Shown piece after piece: positions 46,228 to 57,395 of a DNA stretch of 64,000 nucleotides. Made by a program: the position numbers and the translations under genes. Location: the NCBI GenBank assembly GCA_017354895.1, contig CP071496.1:3162001-3226000 (forward strand), written 5' to 3'. The notes below the pieces were generated by a model. That model was not told the DNA's origin. It was given only the letters and a program-made list of their open reading frames with translations, and made no database searches. This DNA comes from Podospora comata. Taxonomy: Eukaryota > Ascomycota > Sordariomycetes > Sordariales > Podosporaceae. Numbering within the stretch: the stretch's first letter is position 1; the number at the start of each line of letters is the position of its first letter.

Positions 46228-49200
46228 GTTGTCTTCACACTGGCATCTTAACAACTGCGCTATCTAGTTACCAATGTATCGGCTTAATATCAGGTATCTC
46301 TAGTAACAGATATACGTGTGTTCAATACTCGGAAGCTTATGATAAATGTTATGAAAGCACGTTACCCAAGTTTTTAGCAATACCAGTTCTGTGCTGCAAC
46401 CCACCTCACACATGTGTGACTTAGGTACCCCATGTAGAGATTATTCATCTATCTGTAACTATAGATTGGGCAGCATAAATGAGAGAAATGGTAACTCTAG
46501 CCATGGCGAGTCACCGAAGACACTCGACCAAGAACAGTGCAGGATAAACCGACAATCCTTTGTCTCTAAGTGCTGGCGAATCTCATGCTCATACGACTTT
46601 GTATGACCCGAGTAGTCAGAAATTCTTCATTGTTGGACTTGGCCACACAAACAAGCCTCATAAGCAGCCCCCAATGTCTGCAAAAAGACCTCATGTGGCG
46701 TAGAGCACAATCGAACCAACTTGTCGGGACCGATGAGGCAAATTGGTTCCTCTTCCTCAACTACAGCGCGATGGAATGATGGCTGGCGGCACCAACCTTC
46801 CAGAAAAGACGCCGAACAAACAAACCTTCCGACCATATGTCGTTAGGCTGGGCCGCGGTCGTAGGATCGCAGTTGGGCAGTCTTCAAGCGCTTAACCGAC
46901 CCCGAAGGACGTAGGATGGCGTGCATGACTCCAGCAAACATGTGAAAATAGTGTCTGTATGAACAAAATAAGAATCATGAGATATTACCCATTCCTCAGG
47001 AGGAGCAACTGAAACAAACCTCGTCAGTTGTGTGACCTGCCCACTCATCATGAGCCATCTCATCTTCGTCGCATGATGTCCTCTGCTGTCGTTCGGAAGG
47101 ATGACTCAGCCAGGCCTGCCAAGCTTTTAACTCCTCTGCACGAGCCACACAGTGCGCGCTGTTCCACAGTGACTTCCAGCATCCAACTCTTGGCACCACT
47201 CCAGCACTCCGATGCCCCGAACATCACGAGAACACGAAACAGCCCACGCCCGCATCAAAGACGATATCGCCTCTGTCCCCAACAAAAAAAAACCAAAAAA
47301 AAAACCAGGCTCATATTGCTGTCGCATTGTTGACACATCAATTACGAAGTTATCGCCTCCACTTCGTCGTCATTATCAAACCCAAGACCCAAGCGATACG
47401 AAATCGATATCTCCGTCCATTCCGTTCCGGCTGCAAATCCAGATCTGTGGCAGTGCTTCGCCTCCCACCTGCACACTTGCGCGTTTTCCTACCAGTTCGC
47501 CCTTGTGGCTCATATCGAATTTCTTTCTTCCCCTGATCGGATGAACAGGGTAGAAATGCAAGGCACATCAACTTGAGGCCACCAATCGCTGTTATTCCAT
47601 CCAGTCTCCCTCCCCCCAAAAAACTGCCTGTCATCCTTATCGGTATCGCTATCACCCATACCCCGCGTTGATAGGCCCCTCGGTGGGCAGGTAGGTTGAC
47701 AGAGTCATCGCCGTTAGCTATCAACTTGCGCAAGTGAGAAAGCCACCAAAAGCCACTTACCAACGCGCTTGTTGGAGGTTATCATACCGAGATCCTGTTG
47801 TCATGTTTCCGCTAGTCTACGGCAAGGCGAAACGGCTGCACAGAGAGGAAAGTTGAAGAGAGAGAGAGAAGGGGGTTTCAGCGGTATGCATTCCCGAAAC
47901 AGAAGCCCCCCCTGGTGTAAGTGGCTTCAGGGGCTCAGGGGGTGGGTGCGCAACACCACACCAAAGATGATGCCCATGGTATTGTATCCAAGCGCACTTG
48001 CGAGGGAGAGCACGCCGCATTTTCATCAGCCTTCTGATGAGGATGGGACATTCACCGGGGCAGGCATTTCTGACTCTACCCCAAAAGTGCAGATTGCCTG
48101 CCTGAAGCCCCAGGTCCAGTAGAAAATAAGATGCTGACCACCAGCAATACCACAATGTCATGCATCGCTTACATGCCCACTCGACAGTACAATGGGTGCG
48201 CAGAGCCTATCTGCCTCAGGGGCTTTTTTCTGCAAAAGTGACTGATGCCAACTACCTTGTTCAGTACGATATGCCCAGTCAGTCACGGCGACAACTACTG
48301 AAGCCACTGCAGAGAACTTGAGCCTCAAATGTCCATTTCCATTTTTACTCCCCGATCCCGGAGGCTGACGTGAGGCTCTTGCTTTCTGCACATCCCTCAG
48401 ACTGAAGTTTTGACACTTCACTGTAAGACAAGCACCCCCAGTCCCCCCGGGCCGGGCAACAAGGCTTCTTTCATCATAGGCCCAGTCTCGCAGCCCCGGA
48501 CCGAAAAAGTGTAAATGCCGGAGTTTGTGTTGTCGGGGTCAGCATGCTGGTCTTGGGGGCCCAGGCAGGCAGGCCGGCTCATCACACAATTGACTCTTTC
48601 GGATGCGCAAACGATCAATAACAAATGGTTCGGGCAAACGGGTCGTTACCCGCAACAATAACGACAAATGCATCTTTGGCAAGGTAGGGATCTGAACTTT
48701 GCGGTCGCGGTGTCGTGTCGTGTGGTGTGCGGGGTAACAAACATTAACAACAACAACTCCAGCGATATTCTGACGTGGCATCTCTAACTTACCTACTGAC
48801 CGGATAAGTAAACAACCCAATCAATCATCCACCCACCGCCATCCATCCCTGCATTCGTTAGCACAGCTCAAGGGCAGAAAACTTCAAGATGAATGACCCC
48901 CAACCAACCCAACCACCTGATTTCCCGACTGTCTGGCCCGGCGGTCAGCATGATAGGTCTGGAGACCTCCAACCTGATGCCCAATAGACGAAGCGGAGTT
49001 GGAGTGTGGGAGTTTATGCACAATTGCGAGGGAGGGTGACCGCCCTTCCCCAAGTGATCCATCCATCCCCTCACTTTCACTCCTCCCAAACCCGAAAACA
49101 AGCAAGTGTGTGTGAATTATCTCTTTGCCATTATTCTCTTCTTTTTATGTACCAATTCAGCAGACATGGACAAAAATTATCTTTCGTTGTGATGTAGTTC

Positions 49201-49588
49201 TCGGTATTAATCCCTCCCCCACCGCCCCTTGGTACCTATTTGCCCTCTTTATGCTGCAAAATGCGAGAGAGAAAAAAAGGCCAGGCTGTATATGTAGTTT
49301 CCGATGAGACACAACGAGAAAAAAACAAAGAAAATCCCCTCCTGTACCAATGCAAAGATATAATTCCCACCCGCCCTGTTCCCAAGTTGTGAACGCCAAT
49401 GTGCTTGCTTGCTTTCCCGTTCATGCCTGCCACCCAAAATAAACACCCTCGCGTTCTTTTCTTCCAAAGCGGGGAAAAAAAAAAGAAAAGGTAAAACTCC
49501 GCCTTTTAATGCTGATTAAGTAGAGAAAAAAAAATGAAAAAGTCATCGCGGTCATGATTGTGTTGTGTTGGCGAGGGAAGTGAAGTGC
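46228..49588. other. Gene-poor region
   Basis: About 3.4 kb. Left end is AT-rich next to the NLR remnant; 47281-47309 has poly-A runs; 49480-49550 has A-rich runs next to the cyclin 3' end. No coding region supported. Confidence 0.5.
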
Positions 49589-50794
49589 TCATCGCACACT
49601 AACCCCATTAAACATCCTCCCAAACATCTGCTTCATTCCCCCCTTCTTCACCCTCCCCTCCCCAACCACATGATGACCCGAGCTCGGAACCTCATACGGC
49701 AACAGCTTCTTGGCAGCGACCTTGCGTGTATACTGCTGGTGCGAGTGGACAGTATACATCGCATCCTTCTCCGGCACGCAAGGCAAAACCTCCACCTCGG
49801 AACCATACAACCCATCCTGCTGTCCCGAGTAAATATACGGCTCCCCTCCCCTCGGCACACCCAAATCGTGCTCCTCATCATCGTCATCACCCTCGGGCGT
49901 AGTCGCCCTCGAAGAGCTCACACTACCAGCATACGACGAGCCTGACGAGTACAACCCCGGAGGCGACGGCTCCCTCGAATACCCCCTCGACCTCGAACTC
50001 CCCCTGCTCGAAGAAGGAGTAGCAGCATAAACCTGCTCGGCAGAAACGGCAATCGACGTCTCCCTCGCAACCCGGATCCACTCCTCTTCCTCTTCCTCAA
50101 TCTCCATCCTCCTCTGCCTCTCCATCTCCCTCTTCGCAGCGTGGCGCACCTCCCTCGCGTGGCGGGCCTCAATGTCATACTTGATCGGCGCAAGGAAGTG
50201 GTCTAATTCCCTGTACAAATCCTCCTCGGTGATCCTCAAATCCCAATCGAGCAAAAACAAGAGCTGCTTCTCCATCAGGTTGACCTCGGTTCTCGAAAAG
50301 CCAAAGTTGTACACCTGGGTGGTAATGTAGCTGTAGCTAGCCCAGTGCTTGTTCTTGGGGGAGCTGTCGTTGAGGTACTTGGCCGCGAGGATGAGAGCAG
50401 CAAGGAAGATGCGGTGAGTGGTGCAGCGGAGTCCCTTGGCCATGGGTTGGAGCCGGGACCGGAGCCGGTTGAGGTAGACGAGGGTGGACATGAGGGTCGG
50501 CACCTGGACGTTGGAGGTGATGACGAGCTGGGTGATGAACTCCTCCAGGGTGGGCAAGGTGCTGTCTTCGCTGCGGACCGCTCTTGGCGGTGGTGTCCTG
50601 GGTGGGGAGGGGTATCTGGTTCTGGTTTCTTGGACGGGTGGTACCATCATGGTTGGGTCGCACGTGATGACGCCGGAAGCGGCGCTGGCGAGGTACCTGA
50701 TCATTGCCTTGTCGACTCTCTTGTAGATAAAGGTCTCGAGGGCGGCGGCATTGAGCTCAGCAGTGCCGAGGTAGGTTGATGGTATCGACTCCAT
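49589..50794 (-). CDS. PHO85-type (Pcl family) cyclin
   Basis: Intronless frame for about 401 residues. Pcl cyclins bind the CDK Pho85 to control polarity, cell-cycle entry and nutrient signalling. The cyclin box lies at about 80-195: 'LEEFITQLVITSNVQVPTL', 'MSTLVYLNRL', 'CTTHRIFLAALILAAKYL', 'WASYSYITTQVYNF', 'LMEKQLLFLLDWDL'. After it comes an acidic/basic helical stretch (residues about 215-235, Glu-run) and a disordered Ser/Gly/Pro-rich tail with candidate CDK sites. The start at 50794 is chosen because upstream in-frame codons only translate a GT/GA microsatellite into Ser-Leu and Thr-His repeats. It faces a very long upstream region, which fits a regulated cell-cycle gene. Confidence 0.88.
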   Translation of the reverse strand: MESIPSTYLGTAELNAAALETFIYKRVDKAMIRYLASAASGVITCDPTMMVPPVQETRTRYPSPPRTPPPRAVRSEDSTLPTLEEFITQLVITSNVQVPTLMSTLVYLNRLRSRLQPMAKGLRCTTHRIFLAALILAAKYLNDSSPKNKHWASYSYITTQVYNFGFSRTEVNLMEKQLLFLLDWDLRITEEDLYRELDHFLAPIKYDIEARHAREVRHAAKREMERQRRMEIEEEEEEWIRVARETSIAVSAEQVYAATPSSSRGSSRSRGYSREPSPPGLYSSGSSYAGSVSSSRATTPEGDDDDEEHDLGVPRGGEPYIYSGQQDGLYGSEVEVLPCVPEKDAMYTVHSHQQYTRKVAAKKLLPYEVPSSGHHVVGEGRVKKGGMKQMFGRMFNGVSVR

Positions 50795-50809
50795 GGCGGT
50801 GATGTGAAG

Positions 50810-50810
<1 letters not shown>

Positions 50811-50854
<44 letters not shown>
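50811..50854. repeat. (TG)n(AG)n compound microsatellite in cyclin leader
   Basis: Ten TG units followed by twelve AG units, 17 bases upstream of the cyclin ATG, so inside its 5' UTR. Length changes could affect translation. Confidence 0.95.
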
Positions 50855-51343
50855 GTGTGACGTCGATGTGGTGTGTGTTGGTGTGTGTTGGCGACAGTTG
50901 ATGAAAGAGAAACAAAGTACCCGACTGTGTCTCTCTTTGACTGTCTTGTTCTTGGTGGGGATAGTGAAATGCAATGAAAGAGATAGGATGACGAAATGGA
51001 GGTGTCCCTGGAGTTAAGTATAAACTCAACAGAGGCGGACCCAGAGGGAAGACTCCACACAGGGGTCTGTTTAGGGAAAAACAACAAAGTACACAAATGT
51101 TGGGGTAGCGGCCGTGGTGTTCCAGTAAAGGCCGGCTTTTACAGGGGTACCTGTAGCTGGGTTTGCTGGGGTGTCTCAGTGGTGGCTTTGTTGCCCAAAT
51201 GCTCAGTGACGAGGCTGAGCTCCAGGCGGACAAGGATGGCAGGGGTTGCAGCGGCACAGGGGGGTGCGTGGGCACTCTGGGATGTTGTGGTGGCCCGCTG
51301 TATCGGTCGGGACCGGGGATGGGCGCGCGATCAGCAGCTTCTG

Positions 51344-51377
51344 GGCTTCTGGGGCCTCTGGGCTTCTGGGGCCTCTG
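51344..51377. repeat. Perfect 17-bp tandem duplication
   Basis: Two exact copies of a 17-bp unit (GGCTTCTGGGGCCTCTG). Confidence 0.85.
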
Positions 51378-54300
51378 GGCTCGTCTGGATTGCTCTGCGA
51401 TCTGATTGCTGAGGCCAAGAAAAGCTGTCGACCAATCAGGACTGCAGTGGGGGAACCCCGTTGCTGACCAAGAGTCGAGGCAGGCGGACAAGTCCGTATC
51501 GCAAGCAAAAAAATACAATCGAAACGCCTCGGAGGCGAAAGGAAACCAGAAGAGACAAGTCTTCCTTCGGTTTTCTTAAACACGAACAAGCTGGAAATGA
51601 CAAGTCGCAGCTTGACTGGCGCGGTGGCGATCCCGGAATAAGTGGGGAAAAGCTGCCGAGGTTTGGGCGGACAGAGGACACGGGGCCGGGTCTCGGAGGC
51701 CGGCTTCTGCTGGTTTGCGTGGTAGCAGGTGCTGGAAATCCCAAGGGAATCAATCCACTAGAGAATTAGCAGAACAGGCGGTCGGGGTGCTCGATCGGCA
51801 GCCGATTGAGTCAGCGGATGTTGACAGGGCCTATCCGTGCTCACGTCGTGGGGTTTTCGAGTCGAGCGTTTGCTGCGGTCTGATGTCGGGGTCGAGACTG
51901 GTCGATGATGCCGAGCAATGCCGGTGGAGTATTGATTATGTGTGTATTGAGAAATGCAAATGCAATAGATATGGATGCTCCGAGCCGGCGGATGCGTGAA
52001 CAAATTGGGAAATGCACAAAAATAAGAAAAGGGCACCGGGAGGAGAGCACTGCTGCACACGTCTGGCTGGATATTCTGAACTTCGTCCTCGTGGGCTCCG
52101 AACAGGTTTTAATATCTTGTTGACGGAATTAAAGGATTGCGGGTCTGCGCGGTAAGGCGGTAGAGCGGTAAACTAGATGGCTGGCTGGACCAGGGGGTGT
52201 CAACAGTCGCGCGCCAAAAGACTAGGTAGGTAGCTGTCCGTCTGTCTGTCTGTCTGGCTGTCTCTGCTGCCGCTTGTCGCTGCGTTCGAGCTGTCGCCCA
52301 GTACCACTTGTCAGTCGGCACTCTGGGGGCCATTGATTCGTGCTCGTCGCTCCTCTGCTCCTGTCGCAACAGTCGCAGCGGCAAGCGGGGGGCGAAGCCG
52401 GTGGGGTCTTGGCCAAACAAATACCACAGTACGGAATAAAAAAAGACAAGCGACTCACTCACCATCAATGTGCGATAGGTCCAATGGAACGGGCTGGACT
52501 GCCAAACAATCCAAGGGTTTGTTGGCAAAGGATGGGCACTCGACGGGCTTCCTAGTGAGAGGCAGAGGAGAAATAAGCTTCTTGTTTGATCGGTAGTATG
52601 ATGACAAGATAAAATAGGTGGCCAAGCGGCAGCCTTGGCACTGGATTTCGGGTAGATGCACTGTTGGGGTCTGGTCGATGCAGTTTGGTGGCTGGTGGAC
52701 CATATAAGATTATCGTGTTACGGCCTGGTGTTGATGATGATGCCCATGATGACGGGCGCTGTCATGGGAGTTTTGTAGGCTGCAAAGATGGCACCATGCA
52801 CGCATCCAGGCTCCAGTGTCCTCGCTCACTCAGGGAGAGGGGAAATGATGGACTGGCACAACTTACAGAAGGGAGCGTGTGATAAGGGAGTGTTGGTAAA
52901 GAGTTCCAGTTTCCCCCTTCTTTGGTCAAATGGAACCGGGTTGAAGCACGAAAGGGAGGGGAACAGCCGAGTAGGTCGTCAATATAACTCCCCAAAAGAT
53001 GGACGGGACAAAAGATGGAATTGTGGATTCCAGAGCCGAAGCAAAAGGGATGACAGGTGACACTTTATTAGGCACAAGGAACATTCAACGTGGCCGTCAC
53101 CGGCATCCAAGCACCCGACCCAGGAAGATGCGTGGGACCGAGTCATAGGGATAGGAGATATCTGCAGCTCTGTTGGCGAGCATTTCCCCTGTGCCCTTCC
53201 ACCCTTCCGCCCTGAAAAAGGCTGGTGCCACCCAGCTTTGGCTGGCTGTAGGTGTGCATTTGATCCATGCCTATATCCACGCGATGCATAACTCCTGAGA
53301 TGAATGGTTGGCCAGCTCCTGGATGCCAGATTTTCGAGTTGCCAGCGATCCGGGTTCCGGCCGATGTGATTGGCCCGTTGCATACTCAACGCCCAGACAT
53401 GAAACAAGAGGGGTTGTGTTTCTTCTTCCACATGGGAGGCGATTTCAGGAGACGGAACTGGTCGAAGATGCTGATAGACATAGGATATTCCCTTGTAGCG
53501 ATTGGGCTGGGGTTCCTGCAGTTGTGGTGATCTGCCTCTCAACTGCACTTTACATGGCAAACACTGTGTCGTGCGTTGAGGAGTCGCAGAGCATAGCTGT
53601 TCCAGCCCAATCAGACCGCATTTGCGCCGTCAACCCGAGATATTGGACCAGACTGCAGCCGCAGAATAGCCTCACCGGACTCTGCTGGCACTGGGCATCC
53701 ACGCAGGCACTCTGTGGCGATTCTTGACATGCTGCCGCTCTGGCTTGATCCATGGCCAGTTTTGAACCTGTAAATTGCTCGTAACCATTCTTCCCGGCGA
53801 TCGGCAGCAGAGCCGGCGGTGAGCCGATCCCGGAATGCTGTCAAGGACTACGCACGAGATGATGAGATGATCTGTAGCACCAGCACGCCAATATTTCATC
53901 GATTTTGCTTGCATGCTTGTGTGAGGCAATGGCAAGGGGAAAGAAGCTGTTAAGACCGGGTGACGTTGATCCGGAGAAACAGGCGGGGAAAATAAGGTTT
54001 GCTAACAGTGGGGCAGGGAACAGGGGGGGGGATTGCAACGGGTGGTGTCTTCATCGAGTCCCTCGTTTCGGCCCCCTGAAAAAAAAAAACCCTCAGACGG
54101 TGATGCCAAGCCGTCTCCCACTCCCCGCATCGCCGTGAAACGAAACGATGTAGGTGATGGGCAGCAAGTTAAAACATCACATCCTTCGCATCGAAACGAA
54201 GTTGGTCATCGCGTCTTTTTGCCAGGGGTCGATCTTATCGCTATCACCGTGAGATTTTTGAGGGGGATCACCAGCATCGGACGGTCAACCCCGCCTGGAT

Positions 54301-57300
54301 CATGTGGGAGGGACAACAGTGCAGTACACGAGCACCCAAGGTCTCAGACGATGGAAACCGCGTGTCTATTTCGCCGGGGCCACATGAGCTTTGACTGGAT
54401 AGTTACACGCAAAAAAGAAAAGAGATTGTGCAAGAGGGACAAACGGGTTGGTGAGGTGCAACGACGGGAAAAGCGGTGATGACAAAAGCGACAGCACCGA
54501 CCGGATCAAGGCCCAATACCCCTGAGCCTCGCATCTGATATTCTGTTGTTTGCTCCCAATGTTTTGTTTCAGCCCTTTGAAGCCGTCATTACAAGGTCGC
54601 AATTGTAGCAAGCACTCAGGGGCAGCATCCCACCCTGTCCGCTTCCTCGGAGATGCTGTGCCTCTTTGTTGCCTGAGGTATGAGCCCTTCCAATCTGATG
54701 TGCATAGAAAGTTAATAGCTCCTTTGGGCTGCCGAGCCGAGCTTTTGATGGCACCGATTGGGCTGCCGCATCGCCGTTGCTGACACACCATCAGAAAAAT
54801 CAAAAACAGAGCACTGCCAGCTTTCACATGAACATGCTCATCGCGGCAGTCGGTAACGGCGATGTCGACGATGTAGTCATCAGTACACTTTTCATCTGAT
54901 ATCGAGATGTAAAAGCCTGCCAGAACACTGTTCGTTTTGGCTCACCAGTCACCAGCCCCCCAAGATGACCAAAATCCGGGGTAAGTGTCATCCATCCGAA
55001 CAGTCACTAGCTCTAGTCCGAACTCTCGTTTCAAGTGACCTGCCACCCTCAGATCACGGAAGGCAGGTATCATTTGTATCAGGAGCCACATCAGGTTGTC
55101 AGTGCGCTTCTCAGATATCACTACTCACCAAAAATAAACCTTGGCTATTGTTCGTATCGGCCATCGGTGAGAAAAAAGCTGGTTGCATGTCATAGGTATT
55201 GTTCCATCCACCAAAAGGAAAGTGAAAAAAAGTCTTCATGTGAAATTTGACCTCTGCGTCTCAGCAATAGGCTTTTCCCGTGGCCAACCACCGGGCACAA
55301 ACGGCCGACTGGGCGACGCCTCCCGAGGTCAACCTGCCAGCTTCTGACACCGAGCTCTCTCCAGGCCAGTGTGCCGCATACACCGCCTCCTTTCTGTTGT
55401 TTTTGACATGTAGAGGGTGTTGAGTATGGCTTCAACTCCCGAGGCGCATCTAGACCCCCAAATAACATCTTCCAAGTGCCGCATTTTCCTTGGTGTCGGT
55501 GTCTCTTCCAAGCAAGTCAACAGCGCACGCCGTGATTGGACACCCAAAGGCAGATCCAAACGGCAGACCAGAGAAGCCGGGGTGAGCGCCTGTCCAACCA
55601 AATCGGTAGCTCCCAGCTTGCTTGACACCACCCACCACAAGCTGCCCCTCCAAGAGCTCTCGTAGCTGACAAGGAGTGGCTGTGACGGAGATGCCATCTC
55701 TTCTCGCGGCCAACTCCTGTGGGTGTAGGACAGGCCAGTCAAAGTCTTAGTCTAGACAGCTTACAACGCAAAGCTGTGTAATGCATGTCTCACGCAACGT
55801 TTTCTTGTGCTTCCCACCGGGACTGGCTACCGGGATGGTAGAGGGAAGGTGAGACTTTCAGCATGGAACCACACTGCGGTACGCCGTGACAAACAGGAGG
55901 ACGGGGTCTGAGGCGATAGTTCAGCTGGTGGAAATTTTTGATGCTTCGTGATCATGGTCTGTGAGGGGCATCGACGGTCAGTTGGTGTTGAGGATCTTGA
56001 TGCAACATGACCACAACATTACGAATGCCCGATGGTAGCCATGCTTTGTATCACCTACCTCAGTCAGAAACCGTTCTCCTGTGTAATTTAGATCGGCATC
56101 GGAAATGCCATGTCGATGTCGTTGAACAAGTTGAAGCTTGTGATAGCAACAACAAGGGTTCATCCTAGGGGTAGGGTTACGCCAGGGTTTCTCGGCTCTC
56201 CGCTGGGAGAGGTCCAAAATCGTTAGCGGCAGGCCCCACCCCCACATTTCGCAAGCTGCCATGGCTGCCTCACGATCGACAGTCCATCGTGAATTTCATC
56301 ATCCGGCATCAGCCACACCTCCCTCGCTGAGCTCAGTTTCCCGATGCCGGTCATGCTCGCAATGCTTTCGGCACGCAACCGCCAAGAACGCACATCTGAG
56401 CAGCTCATTTCGCGGAGAAGACCATCTCGCAATGCCCTCCCCCACCCCCGATCGTTAGAGGCCTGCGATAATACGATGCGGTGGAGCTCTTGCGCAATTC
56501 AATCTCAGATGCTAGCGCCGGGCAATGACAGTTGACTCCCGTTTCCGCTCCTTGACATCTTGACATGTGCTCCACCAACAACGACAACTACAACAACTGT
56601 TGTACCAACCTCCAACGATGACTGACTGAGTGACTGTCCGCTCATCGACGGCCTTGACACTAACCAGCCTGCAAACCCAAACACCATGTCCAATCCCCGC
56701 CCAAGCTTCTCAACATCGCTGATGCGTCGAGTTGCTTTTGGGGTCCAGACCTCCAAAAACCCAATCCCACCAAGAGACAGCTCCCATTTTCGAGGCCCAT
56801 TTTCGGGTCGCCCACGGAAGCCCGAAACACCACCGGCAGCTTACCAAATAGAACTGCGGGGATGGCTTACACCCCCCTCGCTTCATCCCATTTGATTCTA
56901 TGGGTGGTCTGTCCAGGTCTGGAGGTCGCGCCGCGTTGCACCAGTCTTGAGGGGCAGGTCATCAAATGCCGATGAATAGGCCTGGGGTGACGTTATACCA
57001 GAGCTGCTAGGGGCGTCCGTCTAACCTGCGCACAACACAGCTCGATGCTCACTTTTGGTCCGGTGATCCGATTTGATCAACCACCGACTCACCCCGTCTA
57101 TCAATGGAAGTCGTATCTGATCTCCTCGGCGTTCAAACAAACACAAGCCCGCAAGGGATGGAGGCTGGGGTCTCGAACGGCGTGTATCTCAAACTACGGA
57201 GTACTGCACAGCAACGTTGACTGCGCAAGCGAAGCAGTCTCAGCCGCGCGTCTGTTCATCAGCCTCGTCGCAGTTTGATTCTGACTTCTGCAACGTGCAA

Positions 57301-57370
57301 AGGCGAGGCGTCCCGTTTATTCCGTGTCGGTAGGTAGGTTATTTACACAAGCGCTCAGAGCACCTCTGCA

Positions 57371-57395
57371 ATGCCATGCCATGCCATGCCATGCC
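57371..57395. repeat. (ATGCC)5 pentanucleotide array
   Basis: Five perfect ATGCC units in tandem in non-coding DNA. Confidence 0.9.

Noticed and set aside
50795-50974. 60-codon N-terminal extension of the cyclin
   Set aside because: It mainly translates the GT/GA microsatellite into Ser-Leu and Thr-His repeats; the ATG at 50794 gives a normal start.
52979-53560. 193-codon open frame on the minus strand in the gene-poor interval
   Set aside because: No conserved motif, no splice partners and composition like random translation of GC-rich DNA.
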